Shown one piece after another: positions 48,311-57,882 of a DNA stretch of 64,000 nucleotides. A model generated the notes under the pieces. The model was not told the DNA's origin, did no database searches, and saw only the letters and a program-made list of their open reading frames with translations. The number at the start of each line of letters is the position of its first letter. The first letter of the stretch is position 1. Source of the DNA: Comamonadaceae bacterium (GTDB lineage Bacteria > Pseudomonadota > Gammaproteobacteria > Burkholderiales > Burkholderiaceae_C); assembly GCA_947455145.1 (NCBI GenBank), contig CANGME010000004.1:184604-248603 (forward strand), read 5' to 3'. The position numbers were made by a program, and so were the translations under genes.

Positions 48311-48637
48311 CTATACTAAAGGCAGCTCGTTTATTTGCTTCCTGATTACGGCATGCACAGCACAATCAAGTAACGCCAATTGCTCATTCAATGCAGATTT
48401 CGAGTCTGAATGCATGGCTTGCATTGAGGCTCGCGCAATATCTCCCAAATTAGCAAACCCATATCCACCAGCCACTCCAGCAAGTCGATGTAGGGCGACA
48501 TACCGCTGCTGATCATCAACGGCATTTTGTATTTCTGCCAAACGCAGAGATAGGCCATTAATGAAACTGAGCTGAATTTTTAGGAAATGTTCAGCGGGAG
48601 TTGAATTAAAAGGCTCAGACTCTTGCACCACTTCCAT
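48311..48637 (-). CDS. Hpt-domain phosphotransfer protein
   Basis: 108 residues, all alpha. The candidate phospho-histidine is His50 in ALHRLAGVAGGYGFANLG, a normal Hpt pattern (HxLxG followed by a small/hydrophobic helix). Its start overlaps the end of the receiver gene by 23 bp, so the two are translationally linked. It would relay phosphate between the hybrid kinase and the receivers of this locus. Confidence 0.82.
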   Translation of the reverse strand: MEVVQESEPFNSTPAEHFLKIQLSFINGLSLRLAEIQNAVDDQQRYVALHRLAGVAGGYGFANLGDIARASMQAMHSDSKSALNEQLALLDCAVHAVIRKQINELPLV

Positions 48638-49010
48638 GCCCCCAATAAATTCGAAGATGATCGGGTAGTAAAACTGGATTAAAGGGTTTCACAATGATAC
48701 CCGTGGCCCCATAAACCAATAAATCCTCCACTTCGTTCTGCATGGCTTTAGCAGTCATAAAGACAATTGGCACGTCTTGCATCGAGGGAATATCTCTGAG
48801 TTTTGCCAACGTTTGTGGGCCAGTCATTCCCGGCATCATTACGTCCAGCAACACTAATTGCGGCCGAAATTCATCAACTTTTTCAAGAGCCTCGACCCCG
48901 CCCGCGCATAGAGAAACTGAAAAACCGCCCATGCGCCGCAGACTAAAGTCAAGAATGAGTAGGATGTCCGGGTCATCCTCAATGCACATGATTCGTTCGA
49001 ATTTTTCCAT
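48615..49010 (-). CDS. Single-domain response regulator (CheY-like)
   Basis: 131 residues from the ATG at 49010, which lies just after the hybrid kinase stop (49012-49014); a longer frame would run into that gene. The receiver has ED in CIEDDPDILL, the phospho-Asp in LVLLDVMMPG, Thr/Ala in FMTAKA and Lys in IVKPFNP. There is no output domain. Placed between the kinase and Hpt genes, it is probably part of one phosphorelay. Confidence 0.9.
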   Translation of the reverse strand: MEKFERIMCIEDDPDILLILDFSLRRMGGFSVSLCAGGVEALEKVDEFRPQLVLLDVMMPGMTGPQTLAKLRDIPSMQDVPIVFMTAKAMQNEVEDLLVYGATGIIVKPFNPVLLPDHLRIYWGHGSGARV

Positions 49011-49011
49011 G

Positions 49012-50877
49012 TTATTTATCCATTTGCGAGTCGGACAAGATGGCTTGGACTCGTTTGACAAAATCCTTTTGGGAAGTACTAGTCAGGGAAAGCCATTCCA
49101 AATCGTGTTGCGACGACAAATCCGACTCGAGATCATCTCCTGTGAGCAAAATATGTTTTGCTTCGATCATCTGCAATAATTTTCTGAAAAACTCATCCTC
49201 AAGACCTTGCGCTTGGGGATCAGCCAAAACGAGACTGGGCAACCCCAAGCGCAAAACACATTCTGAAGCGGCAGCCATATTATTTGCCACTTCCAAGCTG
49301 ACCAGGCCACTCAGCCACTCATGCATGCGCTCCTGCAACTGCCGGTCTTGCGCAATGAATAGAACCCAAGGCTTCTCACCTCTTGCAATGATGCGCGGAA
49401 GACTGACTGTAAAGGTGGAGCCACAATTCGGGCCAGACTCTGCAGTAATCTTGCCTTTCATCTTTTCGATCAAAATTCGGCAAATATACAAACCCAATCC
49501 CGTACCACCTAGCGCTCGTCGATCTGAGGTGTCTGCTTGCGAAAATTTTTCGAACAGTTTAGATTTAAATTCCTTGTCAATACCAGGGCCTTGATCAATT
49601 ACCTGGACATGCACATGACCCCCATCCGCTCTCAGTACAACTTGAACAAGCCCCCCCTTAGGGGAGTGTTTGATGGCATTTGACAAGAGATTGGCCATGA
49701 TTTGTAAAAATCGATCAGGATCCAATTGAACCAAAAACGAAGGTCCACGAATTTCAAATTCAATACGCAATTCCGTCCCTTGCGCATACAATTTATTGGC
49801 AACAATTGCTTCTTCTATCAAGGCTGGTAGAGCGGATATTTGCAAGTTCAAACGAGTGGTGTTGCCTTCCAACTTTGTAAGGTCCAGTACATCATCAATT
49901 AAGCGGCTGAGTCTGTCACCATTGCGCTTTGCGACTTGAACAAGTTCTGAAGCATCTTCGGGAAGTGCTCCGCCGGCACCTGCAGTCAAAAGGGTCAATG
50001 CACCCAATATTGAAGTAAGTGGCGTACGCAGCTCATGACTTACAGTGGCGAGAAACTCGTCTTTCATACGCTCAATGCGCTTGGCTTCTGTCAAATCATG
50101 GAGCGAAATGGTGAAGTAAACGTTTGACCCAATTGACCAACTGTTGTGCGTTACTTGAAACCATGCTCTTTTCCCTGTTCTTAAATGAACCTCAACTTCA
50201 ACATGATTAATTAAAAAATCCAAACTTAAACCTGTGAGCTCCAAAATGGAAGTTCCATTTGAAATTCTTGCCTCATCCACTTGAAAAATCTTGCGAGCGG
50301 CCCGATTGAGATCACTTACCAGACCTTGTTCGTTGATCGTAATAATTGCGTCTGCAATATTCTCATGAATGGCATTCGTAACGATAGCACTAGCTATGTG
50401 CTCGTGAATGGCATGTTGTCGCTGAGCAAGTAAGCCCAGATTTGACTGCATTGACAAAATCCGCTGGTATTGCCTCAGTTTGGCCTGCAAAATGACTGGC
50501 CTGACAGGTTTTACAAGGTAATCAGTTGCGCCATCTTGAAGAGCCAATGCAAAATGTTCTGGCCCCTCTAGTGAAGAAAGAACGATCACTGGCAACCACT
50601 TTCCGGTGTCCCGCTTGCGGATTTCCTTGACCACCTGAAATCCATCCATTCGCGGCATCAACAAGTCCAACAGGATCACATCGGGAGAATGGGAATCCAT
50701 CAAGCGCAAGGCATCCTCTCCGCTTACGGCGTCAATCGTTTCGTGACCAAGTTCACGAACCAATTCAAGCAATTCGTTGCGTGCACTTTCAATGTCATCC
50801 GCAACAAGAACTTTCAATTTGCCATCTAAGCCTAAGGACAAGGGCATGTATGTCTCGCTAGTAGTGTTCGAATTCAC
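49012..50877 (-). CDS. Hybrid histidine kinase (REC-PAS-HisKA-HATPase-degenerate REC)
   Basis: 621 residues from a GTG at 50877; the ATG at 50847 (MPLSLG) is equally plausible. Domains in order: an N-terminal receiver with VILLDLLMPRMDG and YLVKPVRP, a PAS region (about 170-270), HisKA with the phospho-His in ATVSHELRTPL, HATPase with N box LLSNAIKHS, DQGPGID and GGTGLGLYI. The last 110 residues have a receiver-like layout, but the phospho-acceptor region reads LVLADPQA and lacks the usual acidic pair, so it is probably not phosphorylated. No membrane segments: a cytoplasmic sensor. Confidence 0.9.
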   Translation of the reverse strand: MNSNTTSETYMPLSLGLDGKLKVLVADDIESARNELLELVRELGHETIDAVSGEDALRLMDSHSPDVILLDLLMPRMDGFQVVKEIRKRDTGKWLPVIVLSSLEGPEHFALALQDGATDYLVKPVRPVILQAKLRQYQRILSMQSNLGLLAQRQHAIHEHIASAIVTNAIHENIADAIITINEQGLVSDLNRAARKIFQVDEARISNGTSILELTGLSLDFLINHVEVEVHLRTGKRAWFQVTHNSWSIGSNVYFTISLHDLTEAKRIERMKDEFLATVSHELRTPLTSILGALTLLTAGAGGALPEDASELVQVAKRNGDRLSRLIDDVLDLTKLEGNTTRLNLQISALPALIEEAIVANKLYAQGTELRIEFEIRGPSFLVQLDPDRFLQIMANLLSNAIKHSPKGGLVQVVLRADGGHVHVQVIDQGPGIDKEFKSKLFEKFSQADTSDRRALGGTGLGLYICRILIEKMKGKITAESGPNCGSTFTVSLPRIIARGEKPWVLFIAQDRQLQERMHEWLSGLVSLEVANNMAAASECVLRLGLPSLVLADPQAQGLEDEFFRKLLQMIEAKHILLTGDDLESDLSSQHDLEWLSLTSTSQKDFVKRVQAILSDSQMDK

Positions 50878-50956
50878 AATCTAATCACAAGTCTTTGGCG
50901 ACATTGCGTTGTAATATGGATTGTGAGATAACTCTCATTGAAACATGGAAGATCCT

Positions 50957-51655
50957 ATGAAAAAATCAACCCCGCCCAAAGTTCCTAGCCCACGTACAGC
51001 GCGATTCAAAGCGGCCTGGAAGCGGGTTCAATGGCGCGTTCAAATTGGTAGTCTGAATTTTTTGAAACGAGCTCTTGATATCGCTGTAGTTTTGCCCGCG
51101 TTGTTGATTTTGTCTCCTCTTTTTATTGGTGTTGCACTTTTCATTCGACTTCATGATGGGGGGCCGGTTTTGTACTGGCAAAAGCGAGTGGGGCGTCGAG
51201 GCAAGGAATTCAATTTTCCAAAGTTTAGATCCATGTGTGTGGACTCTGATGCCATGCGCGCCAAAATTGCTGCTGAAAATCAACATGGCAAAGACGGCGT
51301 GACCTTCAAAATGAAACGGGATCCGCGGATCACTCCAATTGGCCGCTTCATTCGGCGCTTTAGCATTGACGAGCTTCCCCAGTTATGGTGTGTGTTGACG
51401 GGAAAGATGACACTGGTTGGGCCACGCCCACCCATTCCATCCGAAGTTTCGAAATACACATTACGCGATCGCGAACGTCTGACCGTGGTTCCGGGACTGA
51501 CCTGTTTTTGGCAAGTCAATGGTCGATCAGAAATTCCCTTCGATCAGCAAGTCGAGATGGACATTGACTACATCCATCAGCGCTCCCTATGGACTGATAT
51601 CAAGACGCTGCTAAAAACCATTCCTGCTGTTGTTTTTGGACGTGGTGCCTATTGA
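50957..51655 (+). CDS. Polyprenyl-phosphate sugar transferase (WcaJ/Pgp-type)
   Basis: 232 residues from the ATG at 50957 (GGAAG just upstream); a start at 50945 would add four residues. A basic N-terminus is followed by one membrane helix or re-entrant segment (IAVVLPALLILSPLFIGVALFI), then the catalytic core: DGGPVLYWQKRVGRRGKEF, KFRSM, SIDELPQLWCVLTGKMTLVGPRP and the closing PGLTCFWQVNGR. Transfers a sugar-1-phosphate to undecaprenyl phosphate, the first committed step of exopolysaccharide or O-unit synthesis. Divergent from the hybrid kinase and followed after 48 bp by the chimera gene. Confidence 0.92.
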   Translation: MKKSTPPKVPSPRTARFKAAWKRVQWRVQIGSLNFLKRALDIAVVLPALLILSPLFIGVALFIRLHDGGPVLYWQKRVGRRGKEFNFPKFRSMCVDSDAMRAKIAAENQHGKDGVTFKMKRDPRITPIGRFIRRFSIDELPQLWCVLTGKMTLVGPRPPIPSEVSKYTLRDRERLTVVPGLTCFWQVNGRSEIPFDQQVEMDIDYIHQRSLWTDIKTLLKTIPAVVFGRGAY

Positions 51656-51703
51656 CAACATCGATCACTGAGTTGCCATTTTAGACATCAACAACAAAGC
51701 AAT

Positions 51704-53173
51704 ATGACCCCACCCACAACGATTTTTCAACGTCCCACAAGGGTGGTTCTCTTCAGCACGGCACTTCAGAACGAAGATATTCCGGGTGACGCAAATGCTC
51801 TTGCGTGCTTACTGCCATTTGGAACTGCAACATTTATCCAACGTGTATTCGACAGTTGTGCTCTAGCTGGGATAAACGAGATAGAACTTGTTGTAAGTGA
51901 ACAACCAGAGTTGCTCCGCAAGATACTGCACGATGGTGGGCCTTGGGGCATAAAGATCAATTGGCATTACGCGAAAGATACCGCATCACCCTACAAAGTG
52001 ATGAGGGGAATGGGGTTGAATGCAACTGACCGGATTGTTATTGGTCATGCCCATCATTGGGTAGCAAGCCGCATGATTCATGAGCTGCTTCAAGCCTCAG
52101 GTGTTGGTCTAAGTGCTGGCGAAGCTCACCTCTGGACCGGGTGGCTAAGTACAGAAATGTCTCTTGTATTTGAACTTAGTCTCAATGAAGACTACACATC
52201 TTTAGCCCAGCTCGTTAAAGGATTAGGTCAAAACCGCTTCATCATTGCCACTGATCTTGAGTGTGCTCAAGTGCTAGATGCCAAAGATCTTTTACTTTCG
52301 CAAAAGCATGCTCTTGATGGAACTCAAGAGTCTGCAATACCTGCTTCGTGGCGACGTTTTTCTTGGGGTGCTGCTAGCCCCGATGCATCGATCGATGCTG
52401 ACGCCAATATTAAAGGGCCGGTTCTAATTGGACCTGGCAGCATGGTTGAAGGCGGCACTGAATTGGGTCCTGACACTGTACTGGCACGCAATGTAATTAT
52501 CTCTCGAGGAGCCAAAGTACGAAACTCATTGGTCATGTCTAACACCTTTGTTGGCGGTCAAATCACTTTGGAAAATTCTATCGCTCAAGGTAACTCCATC
52601 CAAAGTCTGAAGTGGTCGGTGCGTACCGTTTTAAGTACTACGGATGCACTTGTCACTTCACTAAAACCATCACAGAATGTGCGTACTACAGTCATTTCTC
52701 GTTTCTTGGCAGGAACACTTGCAGTTCTCGCTTTTCCACCATTTGCATGTTGCGTTTTGATGCAAATATTGAGCGGCGGACAAGCACTATGGAAATCAGA
52801 AAATGTTGTCAAAGCCAAGCTTGAAGGGGAGGATAGCCTCGTATGCCTCAATGTTCGACTTGCTCGTAACGATGAGCGATTGCTAGATCGGATGGTTGCT
52901 TTTTATGGCGGCCTACTGGACATAGTTCAAGGAAGGCGAAGCTGGCTTGGCATGCGTCCACGGAAAAAGTCTGAATGGTATGCACTTGGAAAAGATTGGC
53001 AAACTCTTTTCAGTAAAAATCCCATCGGACTACTTCATGCTACAGCATGGGCAGAAAACCTTGAAAGTCATAAGTTAGAAGCAAATGCTGCAGCTGATGC
53101 ATTTATGGCAGTTCAAACAACGGTCGTAGCTCGTATCCGCGCCGTTTTTATCCCTATTTTCAGACTGAAGTAA
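51704..53173 (+). CDS. Chimeric NDP-sugar transferase / LbH / sugar-transferase-like protein
   Basis: 489 residues. Residues about 10-180 follow a nucleotidyltransferase layout (ALACLLPFGTATFIQRVFDSCALAG, NEIELVVSE), but the GxGTRxxPLT loop and PKPM lysine are missing. Residues about 225-310 are hexapeptide repeats (GPVLIGPGSMVEGGTELGPDTVL). A membrane helix (FLAGTLAVLAFPPFACCVLM) leads to a C-terminus whose spaced blocks SGGQALWKSENV and GLLDIVQGRRSWLGMRPRK mirror GGPVLYWQKRV and LWCVLTGKMTLVGPRP of the preceding sugar transferase, without its Asp-Glu pair. It looks like a fusion of two degraded enzyme modules, possibly a scaffold or regulator. The function is unknown. Confidence 0.7.
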   Translation: MTPPTTIFQRPTRVVLFSTALQNEDIPGDANALACLLPFGTATFIQRVFDSCALAGINEIELVVSEQPELLRKILHDGGPWGIKINWHYAKDTASPYKVMRGMGLNATDRIVIGHAHHWVASRMIHELLQASGVGLSAGEAHLWTGWLSTEMSLVFELSLNEDYTSLAQLVKGLGQNRFIIATDLECAQVLDAKDLLLSQKHALDGTQESAIPASWRRFSWGAASPDASIDADANIKGPVLIGPGSMVEGGTELGPDTVLARNVIISRGAKVRNSLVMSNTFVGGQITLENSIAQGNSIQSLKWSVRTVLSTTDALVTSLKPSQNVRTTVISRFLAGTLAVLAFPPFACCVLMQILSGGQALWKSENVVKAKLEGEDSLVCLNVRLARNDERLLDRMVAFYGGLLDIVQGRRSWLGMRPRKKSEWYALGKDWQTLFSKNPIGLLHATAWAENLESHKLEANAAADAFMAVQTTVVARIRAVFIPIFRLK

Positions 53174-53491
53174 CAGGGGATTTTTGACGTACTGTCATTC
53201 CACTCATGTTTTTAATTGCACTGCACTCCCATGATGCTTAAGTGTGTGTAAATAAGAAATGGGATTCTTGGATCAAGGCTAGCCGCTCATCTTGGATGAG
53301 CTATTTTTTTGGCATAGCTGGTTTTGGCAAGAGTAGCAATCTAGCAGCGTTCTCTTTGATCAACTATGACTGGACGGCTGAGGGGCTCAGGAGCACATAA
53401 ATCTCGACGACCTAACCGAGTAAGGGCAAAGTTGCACTTCTGAGCTGAGCATACGCAATGATTAAACTCGCATACTCTTTCATCACTTTCC
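53174..53491. other. 318-bp gene-free stretch after the exopolysaccharide locus
   Basis: No credible coding sequence on either strand. It contains the terminator at 53285-53310. The remainder shows no repeat or operator that I can defend; it marks the boundary between the AT-rich locus and the GC-rich yaaA-queF genes. Confidence 0.6.
53285..53310 (+). terminator. Rho-independent terminator
   Basis: A 7-bp stem GCTCATC (53285-53291) / GATGAGC (53295-53301) with a TTG loop is followed by TATTTTTTT. It lies 112 bp after the chimera gene stop and is the clearest intrinsic terminator in the window, closing the sugar transferase transcript. Confidence 0.88.
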
Positions 53492-54268
53492 ATGCTATTC
53501 CTACTCTCCCCCGCCAAAGCCCTCGACTACGACACCCCCGCAGGCGATGTGCCGCACACCTCACCGTTGTTCGTCAAACAGTCGGCGGAGTTGATCGACA
53601 TCTTGCGTCAGAAATCGCCGCAGGACATTTCGGAGCTGATGTCTTTGAGCGACGCACTCTCTGGCTTGAACGTGGCGCGCTACCAGGCGTGGTCGCCAAA
53701 GTTCACGGCTAAAAATTCCAAGCAAGCAGCACTGGCTTTTAACGGGGATGTTTACGGCGGGCTGGACGCTAAAACTTTGCAAGCCGATGAACTGGCCTGG
53801 GCGCAAGACCATGTGTGCATTTTGAGTGGCCTGTACGGCGTGCTGCGCCCGCTAGACCGCATGCAACCGTATCGGCTAGAGATGGGCACGCGGCTGGCCA
53901 ATGCGCAGGGCAAAGACCTCTATGCGTTCTGGGCCACCGATATTGCGGCCTACCTCAACCAGCGTTTGCAAGCCGATAAGTCACCCGTCATCATCAACCT
54001 AGCCTCGCAAGAGTATTTCAAAGCGGTAGACCGCAAGGCGCTCAAGGGCCGGGTGATTGACTGCGTGTTTGAAGAATTCAAAAATGGTCAGTACAAAATC
54101 ATCAGCTTCATGGCCAAGCGCGCGCGCGGCTTGATGGCGCGGTATGCGGTGCAGCACCAAGTCACTACGCCCCATCAGCTAGAGAAGTTCAACTTAGAAG
54201 GCTATGCGTTTGACGCCGCCACCTCCCAGCCCGACCGCTTGGTGTTTCGCCGTTTGGCCAAGCCGTAA
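53492..54268 (+). CDS. yaaA: YaaA-family peroxide stress protein
   Basis: 258 residues. YaaA lowers free iron under H2O2 stress in E. coli and binds DNA in some studies. Family landmarks are [15 protein letters not shown] at the start, [37 protein letters not shown] and [15 protein letters not shown]. Length is standard. It is followed after 28 bp by queF, probably in the same transcript. Confidence 0.95.
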   Translation: MLFLLSPAKALDYDTPAGDVPHTSPLFVKQSAELIDILRQKSPQDISELMSLSDALSGLNVARYQAWSPKFTAKNSKQAALAFNGDVYGGLDAKTLQADELAWAQDHVCILSGLYGVLRPLDRMQPYRLEMGTRLANAQGKDLYAFWATDIAAYLNQRLQADKSPVIINLASQEYFKAVDRKALKGRVIDCVFEEFKNGQYKIISFMAKRARGLMARYAVQHQVTTPHQLEKFNLEGYAFDAATSQPDRLVFRRLAKP

Positions 54269-54296
54269 ATACGCCGTAAAGCAACCTTAAAACAGC

Positions 54297-55142
54297 ATGA
54301 GCACCCCCGAACACTCTCAACTCGGCAAGCCCACGCCCTATGTGGACCAGTACGACGCGTCGCTGCTCTACCCCATAGCGCGATCCCTCAAGCGCGATGA
54401 AATCGGCGTGCCTGCCACGCTGCCTTTTTTTGGCGCAGATTTATGGACCGCGTTTGAGCTGAGCTGGCTCAACCTGCGCGGCAAGCCACAAGTCGCTATC
54501 GCACACATCACCGTGCCGTGCGAGACGCGCAACATCGTGGAGAGCAAGTCCTTCAAGCTCTACCTCAACAGCTTTAACAACACCCGGTTTGAGTCCCACA
54601 CTGACGTGCAGGCCCGCATCCGCGCTGACATCAGCGAAGCGGTCTGGCGCGGCTCAGACATCAACGGCACGGTAGGCGTGCGGATCCTGTTGCCCGAGCT
54701 GTTTGACCGCGAGCCGGTGCATGAGCTGGACGGCCTAAGCCTGGATCGGCTCGATATTGAGTGCACGCACTTCACGCCAGCGCCCGAGTTGCTGACCGCG
54801 AATTTCGACGCGCCGTCCGTGACCGAAACCCTCACCAGCAACCTGCTCAAAAGCAACTGTTTGGTGACCGGCCAGCCCGACTGGGCCAGTGTGCAAATCA
54901 GCTACACCGGCCCGCAAATCGAGCAAGAGGCGCTGTTGCAATACCTGGTGAGTTTTCGCCAGCACAACGAGTTTCACGAGCAGTGCGTGGAGCGCATCTT
55001 CATGGACTTATGGGCGCGCTGCAAGCCGCTCAAGCTGACGGTGTATGCACGCTACACGCGGCGCGGCGGGCTGGACATCAACCCCTTTCGCACCAGCAAA
55101 GCGCAGGCCATGCCGCACAACGTGCGCACGGCACGGCAGTAA
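54297..55142 (+). CDS. queF: NADPH-dependent 7-cyano-7-deazaguanine reductase, long form
   Basis: 281 residues, the bimodular E. coli type. Reduces preQ0 to preQ1 in queuosine synthesis. The N-terminal module has [18 protein letters not shown], then [19 protein letters not shown]. The C-terminal module has the catalytic cysteine in [13 protein letters not shown] and the substrate glutamate in [10 protein letters not shown]. No other queuosine gene is near, although folE supplies the first precursor. Confidence 0.96.
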   Translation: MSTPEHSQLGKPTPYVDQYDASLLYPIARSLKRDEIGVPATLPFFGADLWTAFELSWLNLRGKPQVAIAHITVPCETRNIVESKSFKLYLNSFNNTRFESHTDVQARIRADISEAVWRGSDINGTVGVRILLPELFDREPVHELDGLSLDRLDIECTHFTPAPELLTANFDAPSVTETLTSNLLKSNCLVTGQPDWASVQISYTGPQIEQEALLQYLVSFRQHNEFHEQCVERIFMDLWARCKPLKLTVYARYTRRGGLDINPFRTSKAQAMPHNVRTARQ

Positions 55143-55160
55143 ACAACTACAGGTCTTGCT

Positions 55161-55451
55161 TCAGGCTTGGTTGGCCAACCAGTCACAGCGCAACTGATGC
55201 CGCACATGCGCCCGCTCGCGCCACTCCACGTACAAGCGCGGTGACATCATGGCCACGGCGCACACGGGTGCAAGCCACCAGTCCTCCAGTGCGTAAACGG
55301 GCAGCCAACCTACCCAGCCCATCAGCCAGAGGGTGAGCACGGCGTCCCACAGTTCGCACTCCAACGGGTGCTCCGCGCGGTGCGCAACGTGCCATTGCCG
55401 TATGCGTTGCAGCTCGCGGATGGGGAGCTTGGAGTGAGGTAAATGTGGCAT
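55161..55451 (-). CDS. Small hypothetical membrane protein
   Basis: 96 residues. The N-terminus is basic and His-rich; the centre has a hydrophobic, Trp-rich stretch (LWDAVLTLWLMGWVGWLPVYAL, WWLAPVCAVAMMS) consistent with two membrane segments; the C-terminus is Arg/His-rich. I do not recognise a family. It converges on queF with an 18-bp gap. The coding assignment is supported by codon-like base composition only. Confidence 0.55.
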   Translation of the reverse strand: MPHLPHSKLPIRELQRIRQWHVAHRAEHPLECELWDAVLTLWLMGWVGWLPVYALEDWWLAPVCAVAMMSPRLYVEWRERAHVRHQLRCDWLANQA

Positions 55452-55570
55452 GGCAGTCTCCCGTGGAACGACTCCAATTTAGGACGACAGCCAGCCTGCG
55501 TCAACGTTGAAATGGGCGGTAGATTTGATTCAAATCAAGCGATTGGTTTTTATCCGCCAGAGCACAGACC

Positions 55571-56479
55571 CTAGTCCGGCTCGGCATGTACCTGGCAGAT
55601 CACACCGCGCAGCCACTCATTGGCCGCGTCTTTGTGAACTTTGGCATGCCAGAACACGTTGATGGCGAACTCGGGCAGCGTGGCGGGGTGGCTGACGTAG
55701 GACAAGTTGAACGGTTGAACCAGTGCCTGTGCAAGGCGCACTGGCACGGTGGCCACCATATCGGTGTGCTGCAAAATGTGCCCGACCGCCACAAAGTGGG
55801 GCACGGTCAGGCGCACCTTGCGCGCAATGCCGTTGCGCGCAAGCAGCGCGTCAATTTTGCTGTGACCCGTGCCCTCTGACACCACCACCACATGGTCAGC
55901 CTGCGTGAACTCGGTCAATGAAATGCGGCCTTGGTCGAGCCGGTGGCCCTGGCGAAACATGCAGACATAGCGTTGCTTGAACAAGCTGCGCTGAAAGAAA
56001 CCCGCCTTGAGCTGGGGCAAGAGCCCGACCGCCAGGTCAACGTGACCCAGCTCCATCTCATCCTTCAAATTAATGGTGGTGTTGCGCACGGTGCTGACCG
56101 TGACACCCGGCGCGATGCGGGCGAGTTCTTCCATCAACTTGGGCAGGAAGTAAATCTCGCCAATGTCGGTCATGCCCAGCGTGAAAGCGCGTTGGGCGGT
56201 GGTGGGGTTGAAAGGGGTTTCGGGGTTGACTGCGCTATGGATCAGCCTCAGCGCGTGGGCGACCGGTTCAGCCAGCCGATCAGCGAACGGGGTCGGCTCC
56301 ATCCCCCGCGTCGTGCGCAAGAACAGCGGGTCGTTCGTCAGCTTGCGCAGACGCGCCAGCGCATTGCTGACGGTGGGTTGGGACAAGCCCAGCGTTTCGG
56401 CGACTTTGGAGACCCGGCGCTCGATGCGCAACTGGTTGAAGACCACCAGCAGGTTGAGATCAATGTCTTTCAGTTCCAT
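55571..56479 (-). CDS. LysR-family regulator, NahR/NagR-like
   Basis: 302 residues from the ATG at 56479. The DNA-binding helix-turn-helix (RRVSKVAETLGLSQPTVSNALARLRK) is followed by LFLRTTRGMEPTPFADRLAEPV. The effector domain shares with NahR/NagR, the salicylate-responsive activators of naphthalene operons, blocks such as FTLGMTDIGEIYFLPKLMEEL, LAVGLLPQLKAGFFQRSLF, VPHFVAVGHILQHTD and INVFWHAKVHKD. It is divergent from a Rieske oxygenase operon across 137 bp and is almost certainly its activator; salicylate or a related hydroxybenzoate is the likely inducer, by inference. Confidence 0.9.
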   Translation of the reverse strand: MELKDIDLNLLVVFNQLRIERRVSKVAETLGLSQPTVSNALARLRKLTNDPLFLRTTRGMEPTPFADRLAEPVAHALRLIHSAVNPETPFNPTTAQRAFTLGMTDIGEIYFLPKLMEELARIAPGVTVSTVRNTTINLKDEMELGHVDLAVGLLPQLKAGFFQRSLFKQRYVCMFRQGHRLDQGRISLTEFTQADHVVVVSEGTGHSKIDALLARNGIARKVRLTVPHFVAVGHILQHTDMVATVPVRLAQALVQPFNLSYVSHPATLPEFAINVFWHAKVHKDAANEWLRGVICQVHAEPD

Positions 56480-56512
56480 GAGTGTTCCATGTGACGTTAA
56501 TTTTGGCCTTGT

Positions 56513-56529
56513 ATTCACAAAATCTATAG
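56513..56529. promoter_or_regulatory. Possible NahR-type half site
   Basis: ATTCAC at 56513-56518 equals the conserved left half of the NahR consensus, but the right half (TGAT) is not matched well. It lies in the 137-bp divergent promoter region, which is markedly AT-rich. Confidence 0.3.
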
Positions 56530-56616
56530 TCTGTATTTATATTATTCTATTGGTCTATTTTGTTAATCGCGTCATCATTGCTTTAATCCAAAAACGTTTG
56601 AACGGACGACCACCCC

Positions 56617-57882
56617 ATGGACACCACATCCCCCGTATTCCCCAAAGCCATCCATTGGGAAACCGATGGCACCAGCCGCATCCCCTTCATGGCCTATACC
56701 GATGAAGAGCTGCACAGACAAGAGCTGGAGCGCTTCTTCTACCGCAAGCACTGGTGCTATGTCGGCCTGGAGGCCGAAATCCCCCACCCCGGCGACTTCA
56801 AGCGCACGGTGATTGGGGAGCGCTCCGTCATCTTGGTGCGCGACGCTACGGGTGACATCAACGTCGTCGAAAACGTCTGCGCCCACCGGGGCATGCAGTT
56901 TTGCCGCGAGCGCCACGGCAACCGCAAAGAGTTCGTCTGCCCCTACCACCAGTGGAGCTACACCCTACAGGGTGACTTACAAGGCGTGCCCTTTCGCCGT
57001 GGTGTCAAGCAAGACGGCAAGGTCAATGGCGGTATGCCGGCAGACTTTAAAACCGCCGACCACGGCCTGAACAAGTTGCGTGTGGCGGTGCGCGGCGGCG
57101 TGGTGTTTGCGTCCTTCGATGCGGATGTGGAGTCGTTTGAAGACTTCATGGGCCCCGCCATGCTGGGCTACTTTGATAGGATCTTCAATGGCCGCAAGCT
57201 CACGCTCTTGGGCTACAACCGCCAGCGCATTCCGGGCAACTGGAAGTTGATGCAAGAGAACATCAAAGACCCCTACCACCCCGGCCTGTTGCACACCTGG
57301 TTTGTCACCTTTGGCCTTTGGCGTGCCGACAACAAATCGCAACTCCTGATGGACGCGCACCACCGCCACGCCGCCATGATTTCCACGCGCGGCGCGAGCG
57401 GTAAAGCCGATGAGGTGACTCAGGTGTCGAGCTTCAAAGAAAGCATGCAACTCCACGACCCGCGCTTTTTGGACATCGTGCCCGAGCCCTGGTGGGACGG
57501 CCCCACCGCCGTGATGCTGACGCTGTTCCCCAGCGTCATCTTGCAGCAGCAGGTCAACAGTGTGTCCACCCGGCACATCCAACCCAGTGGCCCCGGTGCG
57601 TTTGACTTTGTGTGGACGCATTTCGGCTTTGAAGATGACAGCGCCGAGATGACCCAGCGCCGCTTGCGCCAAGCTAATCTGTTTGGCCCTGCGGGCTTTG
57701 TCTCGGCCGACGATGGTGAGGTGATCGAGCTGTCGCAAAAAGGCTTTGTGCAAAAGCCTTTTCACCGCACGCTGGCCGAGCTGGGCGGGCGCGAGGTGGG
57801 CGATACCGACCACATGGTCACCGAGACCCTGATTCGCGGCATGTACGAGTACTGGCGCAAAGTGATGGAGGCTGAAGAATGA
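56617..57882 (+). CDS. Rieske ring-hydroxylating oxygenase, large subunit (NagG-like)
   Basis: 421 residues. The Rieske [2Fe-2S] site is CAHRGMQFC followed by CPYHQWSY (C-x-H and C-x2-H); the mononuclear iron site is DPYHPGLLH (D-x2-H-x4-H). It activates O2 to hydroxylate an aromatic ring. Together with a NahR-like regulator, a small subunit and a Rieske ferredoxin, the set resembles salicylate 5-hydroxylase (NagGH-NagAb), but the regioselectivity and substrate cannot be read from sequence by eye. The stop overlaps the small-subunit start by 4 bp. Confidence 0.9.
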   Translation: MDTTSPVFPKAIHWETDGTSRIPFMAYTDEELHRQELERFFYRKHWCYVGLEAEIPHPGDFKRTVIGERSVILVRDATGDINVVENVCAHRGMQFCRERHGNRKEFVCPYHQWSYTLQGDLQGVPFRRGVKQDGKVNGGMPADFKTADHGLNKLRVAVRGGVVFASFDADVESFEDFMGPAMLGYFDRIFNGRKLTLLGYNRQRIPGNWKLMQENIKDPYHPGLLHTWFVTFGLWRADNKSQLLMDAHHRHAAMISTRGASGKADEVTQVSSFKESMQLHDPRFLDIVPEPWWDGPTAVMLTLFPSVILQQQVNSVSTRHIQPSGPGAFDFVWTHFGFEDDSAEMTQRRLRQANLFGPAGFVSADDGEVIELSQKGFVQKPFHRTLAELGGREVGDTDHMVTETLIRGMYEYWRKVMEAEE

